A DNA stretch of 64,000 nt. It comes from Colwellia psychrerythraea. GTDB lineage: Bacteria > Pseudomonadota > Gammaproteobacteria > Enterobacterales > Alteromonadaceae. Below the pieces are notes generated by a model. The model was not told where the DNA came from, did not search any database, and worked only from the letters and a program-made list of their open reading frames with translations. Shown in pieces: positions 1-8,900 of the stretch (positions within the stretch are counted from its first letter, which is position 1; each line of letters starts with the position of its first letter). Where the stretch lies: the NCBI RefSeq assembly GCF_000764225.1, contig NZ_JQED01000055.1:62001-126000 (forward strand), given 5' to 3'. The translations under genes and the position numbers were made by a program.

Positions 1-835
1 ATCTTATTTTGGGCGATAAGTGACGGTTTTGCGGATACATGGCCCAAATACCTTCATCTGGTGCGCGATAATTATCTAATAAGGTGACCAGTTCACCATT
101 TTGTATGTGTTGCTTAACATAATAATCGGGTAGCTGTACTATGCCTAACCCTTTTAATGCGGCATCAGTTAAGCTGTAACCGCTGTTGTATCGTAAACGT
201 CCTGTGATGCGAATACTCTTTTCTTTATCAGACTCTCTAAAGTGCCAGTAATTATTTGTGCCCAATAAACAGCTGTGCTTATTAAGCTCTGAAATAGAGT
301 GAGGTATGCCATGTTTTTGTAAATAAAGCGGAGAAGCACAAACAAAGTTTGCGCGTTCTCCTAATTTTTTTGCCATCATAGAAGAGTCACTTAAACTGCC
401 CAAACGTATAGCTAGATCATAACCCTCTTCAACTAAATCAACTCTCTGGTTACTTAAGTAAGCCGATACTTCAACATCGCTATAATGTTTTAGGAAATCA
501 TTTACTAGCGGTAATATCTGCTTTTCGCCATAAGTAACGGGAGCTGTTAGCTTAATTTTACCTTGAGGTTTTGATTGTAAATTGGTGATCGCCCGTTCAG
601 CAGCGTCTAGCCCATCAAGTACACTGCGACAGTGTTGATAAAAAATCCTACCTTCTTCAGTTAAGGAAACCTTGCGTGTAGTACGATAAAATAATTTTAT
701 ATTTAATCGCTTTTCAAGTGCACTTATTTGCCTGCTTACTTGGGCTGTAGAGATGGCCATTTTTTTTGATGCCAGAGTAAAACTCTCATTTTCAGCAACG
801 TAAACAAACTCACTAATTCCTTCCCACTGCATCAT
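1..835 (-). CDS. LysR-family transcriptional regulator (3' end cut by window edge)
   Basis: The reverse strand reads from an ATG at 835 without a stop to base 1. The N-terminus is a typical LysR winged helix-turn-helix (MMQWEGISEFVYVAENESFT, then AISTAQVSRQISALEKRL), followed by the co-inducer domain. The last visible residues (YPQNRHLSPKIR) match the end of the effector domain, so only some 10-25 residues should be missing. It lies divergent from adhC with about 150 bp between the starts. LysR genes commonly sit divergent to the genes they control, so it probably regulates adhC-fghA in response to formaldehyde or a related thiol adduct. That role is inference; the family call is firm. Confidence 0.93.
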   Translation of the reverse strand, partial: MMQWEGISEFVYVAENESFTLASKKMAISTAQVSRQISALEKRLNIKLFYRTTRKVSLTEEGRIFYQHCRSVLDGLDAAERAITNLQSKPQGKIKLTAPVTYGEKQILPLVNDFLKHYSDVEVSAYLSNQRVDLVEEGYDLAIRLGSLSDSSMMAKKLGERANFVCASPLYLQKHGIPHSISELNKHSCLLGTNNYWHFRESDKEKSIRITGRLRYNSGYSLTDAALKGLGIVQLPDYYVKQHIQNGELVTLLDNYRAPDEGIWAMYPQNRHLSPKIR

Positions 836-988
836 TGTTACCTATGTGTAAAAGTAATTTACTAGAGCGTTATATTATCATTGATTTAGAAATAGATATA
901 ATATTGCCTAAAGAGACAATTACGATTTGCCAAAGTAGCGCTATAATTGAGCATTACCTTGGCCCTACAAATAAAAGTGAGAATACCT

Positions 989-2119
989 ATGACAGATAAA
1001 TTTATTAAATCAAAAGCCGCAATTGCTTGGGGGCCGAAACAACCATTATCCATCGAAGAAGTGGATGTCATGTTACCGCGCAAAGGTGAAGTGCTAGTAA
1101 AGATTGTTGCCTCAGGTGTTTGTCATACTGATGCTTTTACTTTATCAGGCGAAGATCCTGAGGGAATTTTTCCCGCGATATTAGGACACGAAGGTGGCGG
1201 TATTGTTGAGCAAGTCGGTGAAGGTGTTACTAGCGTTAGCGTCGGCGATCACGTTATTCCCCTTTACACACCTGAATGTGGTAAATGTAAATTCTGTTTG
1301 TCAGGCAAAACAAATCTTTGTCAAAAAATTCGTGAAACTCAAGGTAAAGGTTTAATGCCCGATGGTACGACACGTTTTTATAAAGACGGTGAGCCTATCT
1401 TTCATTATATGGGATGTTCAACCTTTTCTGAATATACTGTTTTACCAGAGATTTCTTTAGCAAAGGTTAATAAAGATGCACCGCTAGAAGAAGTTTGTTT
1501 ACTTGGGTGTGGTGTTACTACTGGTATGGGTGCAGTAATGAACACGGCAAAAGTTGAAGAAGGCGCAACAGTTGCTATCTTCGGCCTTGGCGGCATTGGT
1601 TTATCAGCTGTTATTGGTGCCACTATGGCTAAAGCGAGTCGCATTATTGCCATTGATATCAACGAAAGTAAGTTTGAGCTAGCCAAGAAATTAGGCGCTA
1701 CAGATTTTATTAATCCAAAGGATTATGACAAACCAATTCAAGATGTAATTGTAGAGCTTACTGATGGTGGTGTTGATTACTCATTTGAATGTATTGGTAA
1801 CGTAAACCTTATGCGTTCAGCGCTTGAGTGTTGTCATAAAGGCTGGGGAGAGTCAGTGATCATTGGGGTTGCTGGTGCAGGACAAGAAATCTCAACGCGT
1901 CCGTTCCAATTAGTAACAGGTCGAGTATGGCGAGGAACTGCATTTGGTGGTGTTAAAGGTCGTACCGAATTGCCTGATTATGTAGAACGTTATCTAGCAG
2001 GCGAATTCAAATTAAGTGACTTTATTACCCACACTATGGCACTTGAAGACATTAATGAATCATTCGACTTGATGCATAAAGGCGAAAGTATTCGCTCAGT
2101 GATTCACTTTGATAAGTAA
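989..2119 (+). CDS. adhC: S-(hydroxymethyl)glutathione dehydrogenase / class III alcohol dehydrogenase
   Basis: Zinc-dependent medium-chain dehydrogenase that oxidises S-hydroxymethylglutathione, the spontaneous formaldehyde-glutathione adduct, to S-formylglutathione with NAD; the family also reduces S-nitrosoglutathione. Visible: catalytic zinc ligands in GVCHTDAFTLSG, GHEGGG and LLGCGVTTG, the four structural-zinc cysteines in CGKCKFCLSGKTNLC, and the NAD-binding GLGGIG. I start at the ATG at 989 (376 aa, the usual family length). An in-frame TTG 42 bp upstream would add 14 residues unlike the family. fghA follows after 85 bp, giving the standard two-step detoxification operon. Also named frmA. 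Confidence 0.96.
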   Translation: MTDKFIKSKAAIAWGPKQPLSIEEVDVMLPRKGEVLVKIVASGVCHTDAFTLSGEDPEGIFPAILGHEGGGIVEQVGEGVTSVSVGDHVIPLYTPECGKCKFCLSGKTNLCQKIRETQGKGLMPDGTTRFYKDGEPIFHYMGCSTFSEYTVLPEISLAKVNKDAPLEEVCLLGCGVTTGMGAVMNTAKVEEGATVAIFGLGGIGLSAVIGATMAKASRIIAIDINESKFELAKKLGATDFINPKDYDKPIQDVIVELTDGGVDYSFECIGNVNLMRSALECCHKGWGESVIIGVAGAGQEISTRPFQLVTGRVWRGTAFGGVKGRTELPDYVERYLAGEFKLSDFITHTMALEDINESFDLMHKGESIRSVIHFDK

Positions 2120-2151
2120 TAGCTAACCAAATAGCTAAGTTATAGTTTTAC

Positions 2152-2188
2152 GTTAGCCCTTTTCTAACTAACTGTAGAAAGGGGTAAC
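2152..2188 (+). promoter_or_regulatory. Hairpin between adhC and fghA
   Basis: GTTAGCCCTTTTCTA pairs, with wobble, with TAGAAAGGGGTAAC across an 8-nt loop. No T-run follows, so it looks more like an mRNA processing or stability element than a terminator. The fghA ribosome site (GAGG) begins just after it. Confidence 0.4.
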
Positions 2189-2204
2189 GTCTTGAGGTTC
2201 TATC

Positions 2205-3056
2205 ATGACAATTAACCATGTAATTGAAAACGTAAGTGTAAACAAAAGTTTTGGTGGCTGGCATAAGCAATATAGCCATCAGTCTGCAACGTTAAATTGT
2301 ACGATGAAATTTGCCATTTACTTACCCCCTAAAATATCTAGTGGTGAAAAAGTACCTGTACTGTATTGGCTTTCTGGCCTGACATGTACAGATGAAAATT
2401 TTATGCAAAAATCAGGTGCTCAGCGTATTGCTGCAGAACTTGGCATTGCTATTGTTGCGCCTGATACCAGCCCGCGTGGAGAGCAGGTTGCTAATGACGA
2501 TGGCTATGATTTAGGGCAGGGCGCAGGCTTTTATGTGAATGCAACTCAAGCCCCTTGGAATCGCCACTATCAGATGTACGATTATGTGGTGAATGAACTT
2601 CCTCAGTTAATTGAAGCAACCTTTCCTGTATCAGAGCAACGGGCAATTTCCGGACACTCTATGGGGGGGCATGGAGCATTGACTATTGGCATGTTAAATC
2701 CAGAGCGTTATAGCTCAATGTCGGCATTTAGTCCTATCTGTAATCCAATAAATGCGCCTTGGGGCAAGAAAGCTTTCACTGCTTATCTTGGTAAAGATAA
2801 AGCTAATTGGCTTAATCACGATGCCAGTGAATTAATGCGCCGAGCGAAACAATTTATTCCAGCTAAAGTTGATCAGGGAGGCGAGGATGATTTCCTTACT
2901 GAGCAATTACAACCTGAAACGCTAGAAGCTGCAGCGGTAGCCAGTGGTTATCCTTTGTCTTTGTTTATTCGTGATGGTTATGACCACAGTTACTATTTTA
3001 TTTCATCATTTATTGAAGATCATCTGCGTTTTCATGCAGAACACCTAAATAAGTAA
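2205..3056 (+). CDS. fghA: S-formylglutathione hydrolase
   Basis: Esterase D family serine hydrolase that splits S-formylglutathione to formate and glutathione, completing the pathway begun by AdhC. The nucleophile motif GHSMGGHG puts the catalytic serine at about residue 152, and the C-terminal GYDHSYYF supplies the catalytic histidine at about residue 261. YWLSGLTCTDENF near residues 52-64 is the conserved oxyanion region. At 283 aa it has the usual length (about 275-285). A GAGG ribosome site precedes the ATG. It is downstream of adhC on the same strand and is probably co-transcribed. A cytoplasmic enzyme with no signal peptide. Confidence 0.96.
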   Translation: MTINHVIENVSVNKSFGGWHKQYSHQSATLNCTMKFAIYLPPKISSGEKVPVLYWLSGLTCTDENFMQKSGAQRIAAELGIAIVAPDTSPRGEQVANDDGYDLGQGAGFYVNATQAPWNRHYQMYDYVVNELPQLIEATFPVSEQRAISGHSMGGHGALTIGMLNPERYSSMSAFSPICNPINAPWGKKAFTAYLGKDKANWLNHDASELMRRAKQFIPAKVDQGGEDDFLTEQLQPETLEAAAVASGYPLSLFIRDGYDHSYYFISSFIEDHLRFHAEHLNK

Positions 3057-3110
3057 CAACTGTTTGGATGGTGGAAACAAAGAATAAATAAATTAGTTTG
3101 ACAGGCATAA

Positions 3111-3187
3111 GTACCTTCATTGCTTAATCATTGAAGGTACGTTTGTTTACATCTCTAAGTAATATGCATTTACTTATAGATGTAAAC
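3111..3187 (+). terminator. Tandem hairpins downstream of fghA
   Basis: Two inverted repeats lie side by side in the 333-bp gap after fghA. GTACCTTCA (3111-3119) pairs with TGAAGGTAC (3132-3140). GTTTACATCT (3145-3154) pairs with AGATGTAAAC (3178-3187), with an inner AGTAA/TTACT stem. The first can end the adhC-fghA transcript although its T-tract is poor. The second is long and symmetric around ATGCAT and could be a protein-binding site instead. The rest of 3057-3389 shows only AT-rich sequence that may hold the promoter of the next gene. Confidence 0.45.
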
Positions 3188-3389
3188 GTAAGCCAAAATG
3201 TCAAATTGATGCTTTAAAATGCGTAATTTATTTTATTCAGTGCTTTAGACTTTAGTCTAACTTCTTCTACTTCTTTCTTTTTTTGTCTATAAAAACAACA
3301 GGATTATTACTATTTTTCTTGTTACTCTGAAATGATGACGTTAAAATAGTTAACATTATCATAACAAATCAAGAGTATAGGAATGTAGT

Positions 3390-4391
3390 ATGTCCTTTGA
3401 AGATGAGTATCAAGTCACGTCTGAATTCAGCGAGCGTACCCATGACTTCCTCTCTAGTCATTTAATCCCCCCAACACCTGTTAATTATTCAGTAATTTAT
3501 CTCTATATCAGCAATGAAAATGAGCTGTTATCTGCCGCTATAAATAAAAAGCTGCAGCAAGATGTATTAATCACTGCAGATTTTATGGCTGATTTATTTA
3601 AACGTTATGTATCTCTGACTGAGCAAATTGAAAATACAGTTTTAGCCCCCTTTGAACAAACCTTAAGTAAAACATTAAAACAAATTACTAAACAGGTAAG
3701 TAATGAAGATAAAGCGGCAATTAACTTAGATAAGTTAGATAAAATCTTAGCTAAGACTAAAACGAATACCTCAATGGATAGTATTGTTAGCTATCTATTT
3801 AATACGATAAACAATACTAAAGCGCAACATGAAGAATTGTCTCAAAAGTTGTCAACAACCCAACAAGAGATTAATCAATTAAAAGACAAGCTCGCCTCAT
3901 CAAGACAAGAAACATTAGTTGATTCTTTAACCGGTTTATTGAATCGTCGAGGCTGTGATGAAAAGCTACAAAATTTATCTCATGCTGATACTCATTGCTC
4001 TTTAGCCATAGATATTGATCACTTTAAGAAGGTTAATGACACCTTTGGCCATTTTATCGGTGATAAGGTTATTCAGCGTATAGCAAAAACCATTCAAAGC
4101 CATATTGGTGAGCAAGATCTTGCAGTACGTTTTGGTGGGGAAGAATTTGTAGTAGTAATGGCGAATACTTCCATTGCTGAGGCAAAAAACAGTGCAGATA
4201 AAATTCGTATTGCTATCTCTAAATTGAGATTAAAACAAAGAGATACTAACACCTTTTTACCGCCAATTTCGGTGTCTATTGGTATTGCTCAAAATGATAA
4301 TATTTCAGAGTGGACCACACTATTTGAACAAGCAGACACTGCGCTTTACCAAGCTAAAAACGCTGGGCGAAATTGCTGTATTTGTGCTTAA
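3390..4391 (+). CDS. GGDEF-domain diguanylate cyclase
   Basis: Soluble 333-residue protein. An alpha-helical N-terminal region of about 170 residues ends in a coiled coil (HEELSQKLSTTQQEINQLKD). The GGDEF domain runs from about 175 to 333. The active-site motif GGEEF is at residues 249-253 and the upstream DIDHFKKVNDTFGH metal and substrate loop is intact, so cyclic-di-GMP synthesis from two GTP is likely. The position of the inhibitory I-site (RxxD five residues before GGEEF) reads GEQD, so the arginine is absent and product inhibition through that site is unlikely. There is no membrane segment or known sensor domain. It is monocistronic. Confidence 0.93.
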   Translation: MSFEDEYQVTSEFSERTHDFLSSHLIPPTPVNYSVIYLYISNENELLSAAINKKLQQDVLITADFMADLFKRYVSLTEQIENTVLAPFEQTLSKTLKQITKQVSNEDKAAINLDKLDKILAKTKTNTSMDSIVSYLFNTINNTKAQHEELSQKLSTTQQEINQLKDKLASSRQETLVDSLTGLLNRRGCDEKLQNLSHADTHCSLAIDIDHFKKVNDTFGHFIGDKVIQRIAKTIQSHIGEQDLAVRFGGEEFVVVMANTSIAEAKNSADKIRIAISKLRLKQRDTNTFLPPISVSIGIAQNDNISEWTTLFEQADTALYQAKNAGRNCCICA

Positions 4392-4470
4392 AAAAAATTA
4401 ATGTGCTCGTTTTGACTTTAGTTTATAAAGTTATACAGTAAAGCGAGCGCATCCTATTCAGAACATAGCT

Positions 4471-5115
4471 TTATAGGTGACCTATTTTAACTAAGATGAT
4501 GGTTTCTTGCTCTACATAGGGAAAATGCTCACTCATATGAGGACTTCGAAGCCAAGTTCCTTCAGGGTAGCGACCATGCTCATCTATAAACTCGCCACTA
4601 AGAACAAAGATTTCTTCACCGCCAAAGTGTTTGTGCGCTTGAAAGCACTCACCTTTAGGCCATTTAACTAGCGCGGTTGATTCTCCTGCAAAGCTATGCA
4701 ATGGCATAACCATTAAGTTACCCATACCCGCTGACCAGCTTTGATTGTTAGTATCAATGACTACATGTTCATTATCACCTAGTTGAAATTGATGGAGTTT
4801 GACTAATAATATGCAGCCTTCTTTACTAAAAGGTGCATGAAGAAAGCCCTCTGGATTGCGAAAATAGCAGCCTTCATGATAGTCACCACTATGATCAGAA
4901 AAAGTACCTGATAGCACAAGGATCTCTTCACCAAGAGGATGATCATGTTCAGTAAAGCTAGCACCTGCATCAAATTTTACAATGCTGGTTGCATGACCTC
5001 TTTCTGCATCCTCTCTGGCTAAAGGTTTACGCCAAACACCAGCTTTAGGGCTGGCTACCCACGGCTGTTTTTTTGTATTAATAACAATTCGTTCATTGAA
5101 ATTCATATTGAGCAT
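4471..5115 (-). CDS. Double-cupin protein, ChrR-like
   Basis: 214 residues with two similar cupin halves. Each carries the metal-binding pattern: FTEHDHPLGEEILVLSG (about residues 54-70) and FQAHKHFGGEEIFVLSG (about 158-174), each followed by a histidine-containing second motif (the C-terminal one is HMSEHFP). This tandem arrangement resembles the ChrR-type cupin family. The N-terminal zinc-binding anti-sigma domain of ChrR is missing, so an anti-sigma role is not supported; metal-dependent oxygenase or isomerase activity is possible. The AAAGGA site 7 nt before the first ATG supports the start at 5115. It is divergent from the HxlR gene. Confidence 0.8.
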   Translation of the reverse strand: MLNMNFNERIVINTKKQPWVASPKAGVWRKPLAREDAERGHATSIVKFDAGASFTEHDHPLGEEILVLSGTFSDHSGDYHEGCYFRNPEGFLHAPFSKEGCILLVKLHQFQLGDNEHVVIDTNNQSWSAGMGNLMVMPLHSFAGESTALVKWPKGECFQAHKHFGGEEIFVLSGEFIDEHGRYPEGTWLRSPHMSEHFPYVEQETIILVKIGHL

Positions 5116-5322
5116 TATTTTTCCTTTAAAGCCTGTTATTTTAAGAGCAATACTTCATAACCGTAGCTATAGATACCTTGCTAAGCAAAACACCTTGAAT
5201 TGAACGTTTTCAAGTACTCTGAAACCTGCATCTTGAAAGGTAATAGGTATATACTATCGCTTATCAACTTTTACACCAAGTATGCACAAAATGGTTTGGT
5301 AGGCACTTTAAGGTACATCTTT

Positions 5323-5667
5323 ATGAATAGTAAGCTTATAACATTTTCTAGAAAATCAGCCCCTGAAAAATCTGCTCGTATGGTTGAAACGATTGTTGGT
5401 TGTAAATGGTCACTCACCGTTTACTACTTGCTCAATAATGACATAAATAGACCAGGGGAGATGGTGAGAAGTGTTGAAGGTTTAACGACAAAAGTATTAA
5501 ATGCCTGTTTAAAGCGCAATATAGAGTTTGGTATTCTCGAACGAGAAATGTTTAATGAAATTCCACCTAGAGTTGAATATAAAGTCACTTCCTTTGGCCT
5601 GAAATTTATTAACATATTAACTGAGTTAGAAAAACTGCAAGCAGAAATAGATGATAGTAGTTTATAA
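5323..5667 (+). CDS. HxlR-family transcriptional regulator
   Basis: Winged-helix regulator of 114 residues. The helix region VGCKWSLTVYYLLNNDINRPGEM, the recognition segment GLTTKVLNACLKRN and the wing FNEIPPRVEYKVTSFG are characteristic of HxlR. I start at the ATG at 5323, preceded by AAGG at a 9-nt spacing. A longer in-frame reading from a TTG at 5200 adds 41 residues unlike the family. A cysteine just before KW, in the position used for thiol sensing by some members, makes redox or electrophile sensing possible. It lies between the divergent cupin gene and the downstream SDR and may control either. Confidence 0.88.
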   Translation: MNSKLITFSRKSAPEKSARMVETIVGCKWSLTVYYLLNNDINRPGEMVRSVEGLTTKVLNACLKRNIEFGILEREMFNEIPPRVEYKVTSFGLKFINILTELEKLQAEIDDSSL

Positions 5668-5827
5668 GTTCAAGGATGAATTTTAGTATTAAAATATTTT
5701 CTTATTATTCAGTAAACTATACCAGTAAGTGCCTAGCTTACTAGATTGTACCTACTTTTTTTACCTATTTTATCTTCTTATTATTTAGCGGTATCTATTT
5801 ACTTTTTAAATAATTAACGGGAGAAAA

Positions 5828-6598
5828 ATGATGAACTTTACTCATAAAGGAAAAGCAATAATTATTGGTGGCTCAAGTGGTATGGGACTAGCAACGGCGA
5901 AACTATTGGTTAAACATGATGTCGAGGTAATCATTGTCGGTCGAAATTCGGAAAAACTTGAACTAGCATTAAGGCAACTTAAAGAGACTGGAAATGCATC
6001 AGCGATTCAAGCTGATCTTTATCAAAGCGCGGACTTAGAAAAACTACTGGCATGCATTAACCAAGAGGATGTTCATTTAAGTTACTTGGTGAATGCTGCT
6101 GGATATTTTAGCCCTAAAGCCTTTTTAGCACATGATGTTGAAGACTATCAAACTTACATGGATCTCAACAGAGCAACATTTTTCATTGCTCAAGCTGTTG
6201 CTGAAAAAATGAAAAAACAAGGCGGCGGTAATATTGTAAATATTGGTTCAATGTGGGGGCAACAAGCGATTAAAGCGACGCCTTCTTCAGCTTACTCTAT
6301 GGCAAAAGCGGGTTTGCATGCGTTAACTCAGCATATGGCAATGGAACTAGCAGAAGATAATATTCGTGTTAATGCAGTCTCTCCAGCGGTAGTAAAAACA
6401 TCTATCTACAATTCTTTTATTGAGCCTAGTGCATTAGATGAAGCTTTGGCTGAATTTAATCATTTTCACCCTGTTGGAAGAATAGGCACTGTGGATGATG
6501 TGGCGAATACTATCGGCTTTTTATTATCATCGGAGACATCTTGGGTAACTGGGGCTATTTGGGATATTGATGGTGGGGTTATGGCAGGTCGTAATTAA
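5828..6598 (+). CDS. Classical short-chain dehydrogenase/reductase (SDR)
   Basis: 256-residue Rossmann oxidoreductase. Visible: cofactor motif GGSSGMGLATA near residues 14-24, the NAAG motif, and the catalytic set S141, Y156 and K160 (AYSMAKAG). The C-terminal GRIGTVDDVANTIGFLLS and WVTGAIWDIDGG are typical of SDR family 1. The basic stretch VGRNSEK after the second strand suggests NADP, but this is not decisive. The GGGAG ribosome site is directly before ATGATG. It follows the HxlR gene by 160 bp, a pairing often seen when an HxlR regulator controls a reductase. The substrate cannot be told from sequence. Confidence 0.9.
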   Translation: MMNFTHKGKAIIIGGSSGMGLATAKLLVKHDVEVIIVGRNSEKLELALRQLKETGNASAIQADLYQSADLEKLLACINQEDVHLSYLVNAAGYFSPKAFLAHDVEDYQTYMDLNRATFFIAQAVAEKMKKQGGGNIVNIGSMWGQQAIKATPSSAYSMAKAGLHALTQHMAMELAEDNIRVNAVSPAVVKTSIYNSFIEPSALDEALAEFNHFHPVGRIGTVDDVANTIGFLLSSETSWVTGAIWDIDGGVMAGRN

Positions 6599-6699
6599 GT
6601 AGAAAGATAATTTAGCTTTGTTGGGCAGAGGTAGCTCAATGAGTGATAGCTACTGAGTTATCTCTATATAATTCAGTAGCTTTTATCGTAATAGTTTAT

Positions 6700-8169
6700 T
6701 TATATTACCAACTTAATTGCATTGTCATGGGTCATGATAAATTCATTCATAGTCTGTTTATCCACCAATAACTTATGCTGTGCATCTCTAAGGGCAGTAC
6801 GCAAACCTTCTTCTATTACCGGATGATAAAAGGGCATGGTAAGCATTGTTTGAATTGTCATTTGTTGTTGTCTTGCCCAAGCAAGCAAATGACCAATATG
6901 CTCAGCAGCAGGGCCAAACATTTCAGCCCCTAAAAACTTACCTGAAGATTGATCCGCGTAGACCTTTAATAAACCTTTATTTTTACCCATAACGCGACTA
7001 CGACCTTGACCTTCAAAGCTGACTTGGCCAACGACATAGTTCGTCGTACTTTGATCGGCGTATAAATCTGCTATTTGTCTCAACGATAAGCCGACACTGG
7101 CAACCTGTGGTTCTGTAAACACAACAGATAATGGCGCACGTCTTTGTCCTTGAGCGATAACTGGGTAGGCACCAGCATTGGTGCCAGCAACTTTTCCATC
7201 ATCGGCGGCTTCATGTAATAGCGTTAAGCTGTTGTTGGCATCTCCTGCGACAAAAATATGATCAACTGAGGTTTGCAAGGTCAACTCATCAAATAGTGGG
7301 TTGTTCTTCTCGTCAAGTTTAATGCTGGTATTTTCTAGCCCTAGTTTATCTACATTCGCTCTACGACCGGTTGCCGCTAAAATATATTGGAATGACTCAG
7401 TGGTTTTTTGCCCAGATTTATCGAAGTATATTACTTCAACAGCCTCATTTTTCTCTAGGGTACTAATGACGTCTGCTTTCGCATCAAAATAAAACTCTTC
7501 GTTAAAGGTTCTCTCTGCGTAGCGCTTCATTTCTTCGTCTTGCAAATTAGCAACCGAGCCACTGCGGCCAAATACTTTGACTTTTACGCCTAATCGGCTT
7601 AACGCTTGTCCTAATTCTAGTCCTATAACCCCAGGGCCAAAGACGGCGACAGATTTGGGTAAATCGTTAAGCTCAAATAAATTATCATTGGTTAATAAGC
7701 GGCTGCCGGCAGCGGCCAAAAACTCAGGGTAGTTAGGACGAGAGCCCGTGGCGATAACAATACGTTTTGCGATTACTTGGCTATGCTCATCTACTTGTAA
7801 GGTGTGCTCATCTAGAAACTTGGCAAAGCCGCGAATTTTATCTTGTTCATCGAAGCTTTCTACTGATTCAACGACAAAACCAACAAATCGATCTCGCTCA
7901 GTTTGTATGCGCTTCATAACGGCTTTACCATTAACGCTAATACGGTCAACTTGAATACCAAACTGATCAGTTTGATTTGCGTGGTAAGACGCATCTGCCG
8001 CTGCAATTAATAATTTACTCGGCATGCAACCAACGCGGGCACAGGTTGTACCATAGGTTCCGCCTTCAATTAAAGCCACTTTGTCAGTGTGTTTTTTTGC
8101 GGCGCGATAAGCGCCCATTCCTGCAGTGCCTGTGCCAATAATGGCAACATCGACATTGATTACTTTCAT
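6700..8169 (-). CDS. Dihydrolipoyl dehydrogenase-like flavoprotein disulfide reductase
   Basis: 489-residue class I pyridine nucleotide-disulfide oxidoreductase. FAD motif GTGTAG is at residues 12-17, the redox-active pair is C43 and C48 (CARVGCMPSK), the NAD motif is GPGVIGLELG, the second FAD motif is FVAGD, and the C-terminal catalytic HPVIEE is present. It is not next to any 2-oxoacid dehydrogenase E1/E2 genes and its active-site context (TCARVGC rather than TCLNVGC) differs from the classical E3. It follows a glutaredoxin-like gene by 38 bp on the same strand, so a general thiol or disulfide reductase role is more likely than a complex-bound E3. The substrate is unknown. Confidence 0.85.
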   Translation of the reverse strand: MKVINVDVAIIGTGTAGMGAYRAAKKHTDKVALIEGGTYGTTCARVGCMPSKLLIAAADASYHANQTDQFGIQVDRISVNGKAVMKRIQTERDRFVGFVVESVESFDEQDKIRGFAKFLDEHTLQVDEHSQVIAKRIVIATGSRPNYPEFLAAAGSRLLTNDNLFELNDLPKSVAVFGPGVIGLELGQALSRLGVKVKVFGRSGSVANLQDEEMKRYAERTFNEEFYFDAKADVISTLEKNEAVEVIYFDKSGQKTTESFQYILAATGRRANVDKLGLENTSIKLDEKNNPLFDELTLQTSVDHIFVAGDANNSLTLLHEAADDGKVAGTNAGAYPVIAQGQRRAPLSVVFTEPQVASVGLSLRQIADLYADQSTTNYVVGQVSFEGQGRSRVMGKNKGLLKVYADQSSGKFLGAEMFGPAAEHIGHLLAWARQQQMTIQTMLTMPFYHPVIEEGLRTALRDAQHKLLVDKQTMNEFIMTHDNAIKLVI

Positions 8170-8207
8170 GAGAATAGTCCTATGTAAATTATGGGGTAAA
8201 GCAAATA

Positions 8208-8477
8208 TTATTTTCGACTGCGCAAAAAGTTAATAATGTCATCAGATTCATATAACCAATGGGCTTTACCGTTTGCTTGCTCGATACGCAAACAAGGTAC
8301 TTGTGTTTTATTACCTCCTTGTTGCAGTTCAATTCGGTGCTGATGGTTTTTCTGAATATTTCGTAGTTCAATGCTGAGATCAAGTTCATGTATTGCATGG
8401 CGGGTTTTGGCGCAAAAAGGACAGCTGTCGTAATGATAAAGTGCCATATCGTTTGTTTGTACTGCAGATAAAGTCAT
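8208..8477 (-). CDS. Glutaredoxin-like / GST N-terminal-domain protein
   Basis: 89-residue thioredoxin-fold protein with a dithiol CPFC at about residues 19-22 (YHYDSCPFCAKTRHAIHEL), the cis-proline motif TQVPCLRI and the C-terminal YESDDIINFL, as in glutaredoxins and in GST N-terminal domains. An extra cysteine follows the cis-proline. An AAGGA ribosome site 6 nt upstream fixes the ATG at 8477. It is the first gene of a two-gene unit with the disulfide reductase downstream, which suggests the reductase or glutathione recycles it. A cytoplasmic thiol-disulfide exchange role is expected. Confidence 0.88.
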   Translation of the reverse strand: MTLSAVQTNDMALYHYDSCPFCAKTRHAIHELDLSIELRNIQKNHQHRIELQQGGNKTQVPCLRIEQANGKAHWLYESDDIINFLRSRK

Positions 8478-8670
8478 AATTTTCCTTAGTGATAAAAGCT
8501 AAATTTAACTATTTTGAGCATGCCTTTAGTGTGCGTGAATGCCCTTAAGTAATTGGTTGTCTTTCGTAAAACATTTAAAAGCTGAAACCATAATGTACGT
8601 GCTCATTTGCTGATAAAGGCAACTAGCTGTCTAGAAATTGCCACTATCTGTCTAATTACGCCTATTTATA

Positions 8671-8707
8671 AAAAAAACGCTGCAAAATAAACAAAATTAT
8701 TGCAGCG
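8671..8707 (-). terminator. Rho-independent terminator reading leftwards
   Basis: CGCTGCAA (8678-8685) and TTGCAGCG (8700-8707) form a perfect 8-bp stem. On the minus strand this is followed by seven T residues (A-run at 8671-8677). It would insulate the glutaredoxin operon from leftward transcription arising in the gene-poor stretch to its right. Confidence 0.65.
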
Positions 8708-8717
8708 AAAAGGAAAT

Positions 8718-8801
8718 ATGATTGTGTTACTAATGTTATTAATCATAGCCAAGTTAGTGGAAAAATCGCTACTGTTAAGGACGCTAGATTACGCCAAGTG
8801 A
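8718..8801 (+). CDS. Possible 27-residue hydrophobic peptide
   Basis: A short ORF (starting MIVLLMLLIIAKLVEKSLLL, ending LDYAK) has an AAGGA sequence 5 nt before its ATG and encodes one membrane-length hydrophobic segment with basic residues after it. Nothing is recognised. It sits just after the hairpin at 8671-8707 in a gene-poor stretch. Such ORFs also occur by chance, so this is a candidate only. Confidence 0.2.
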   Translation: MIVLLMLLIIAKLVEKSLLLRTLDYAK

Positions 8802-8900
8802 TGCGGTAGCATTGTACTGGCGTAAGTCTTCCTTAAATACAGGAGAGCTGATGATAACGCTAATGGCTAGTTTTGATGACTCTTGTGAATATCCTGAAAA

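Noticed and set aside
947..988. Upstream TTG extension of adhC by 14 residues
   Set aside because: The ATG at 989 gives the normal family N-terminus and length; the extension has no ribosome site and no homologous character.
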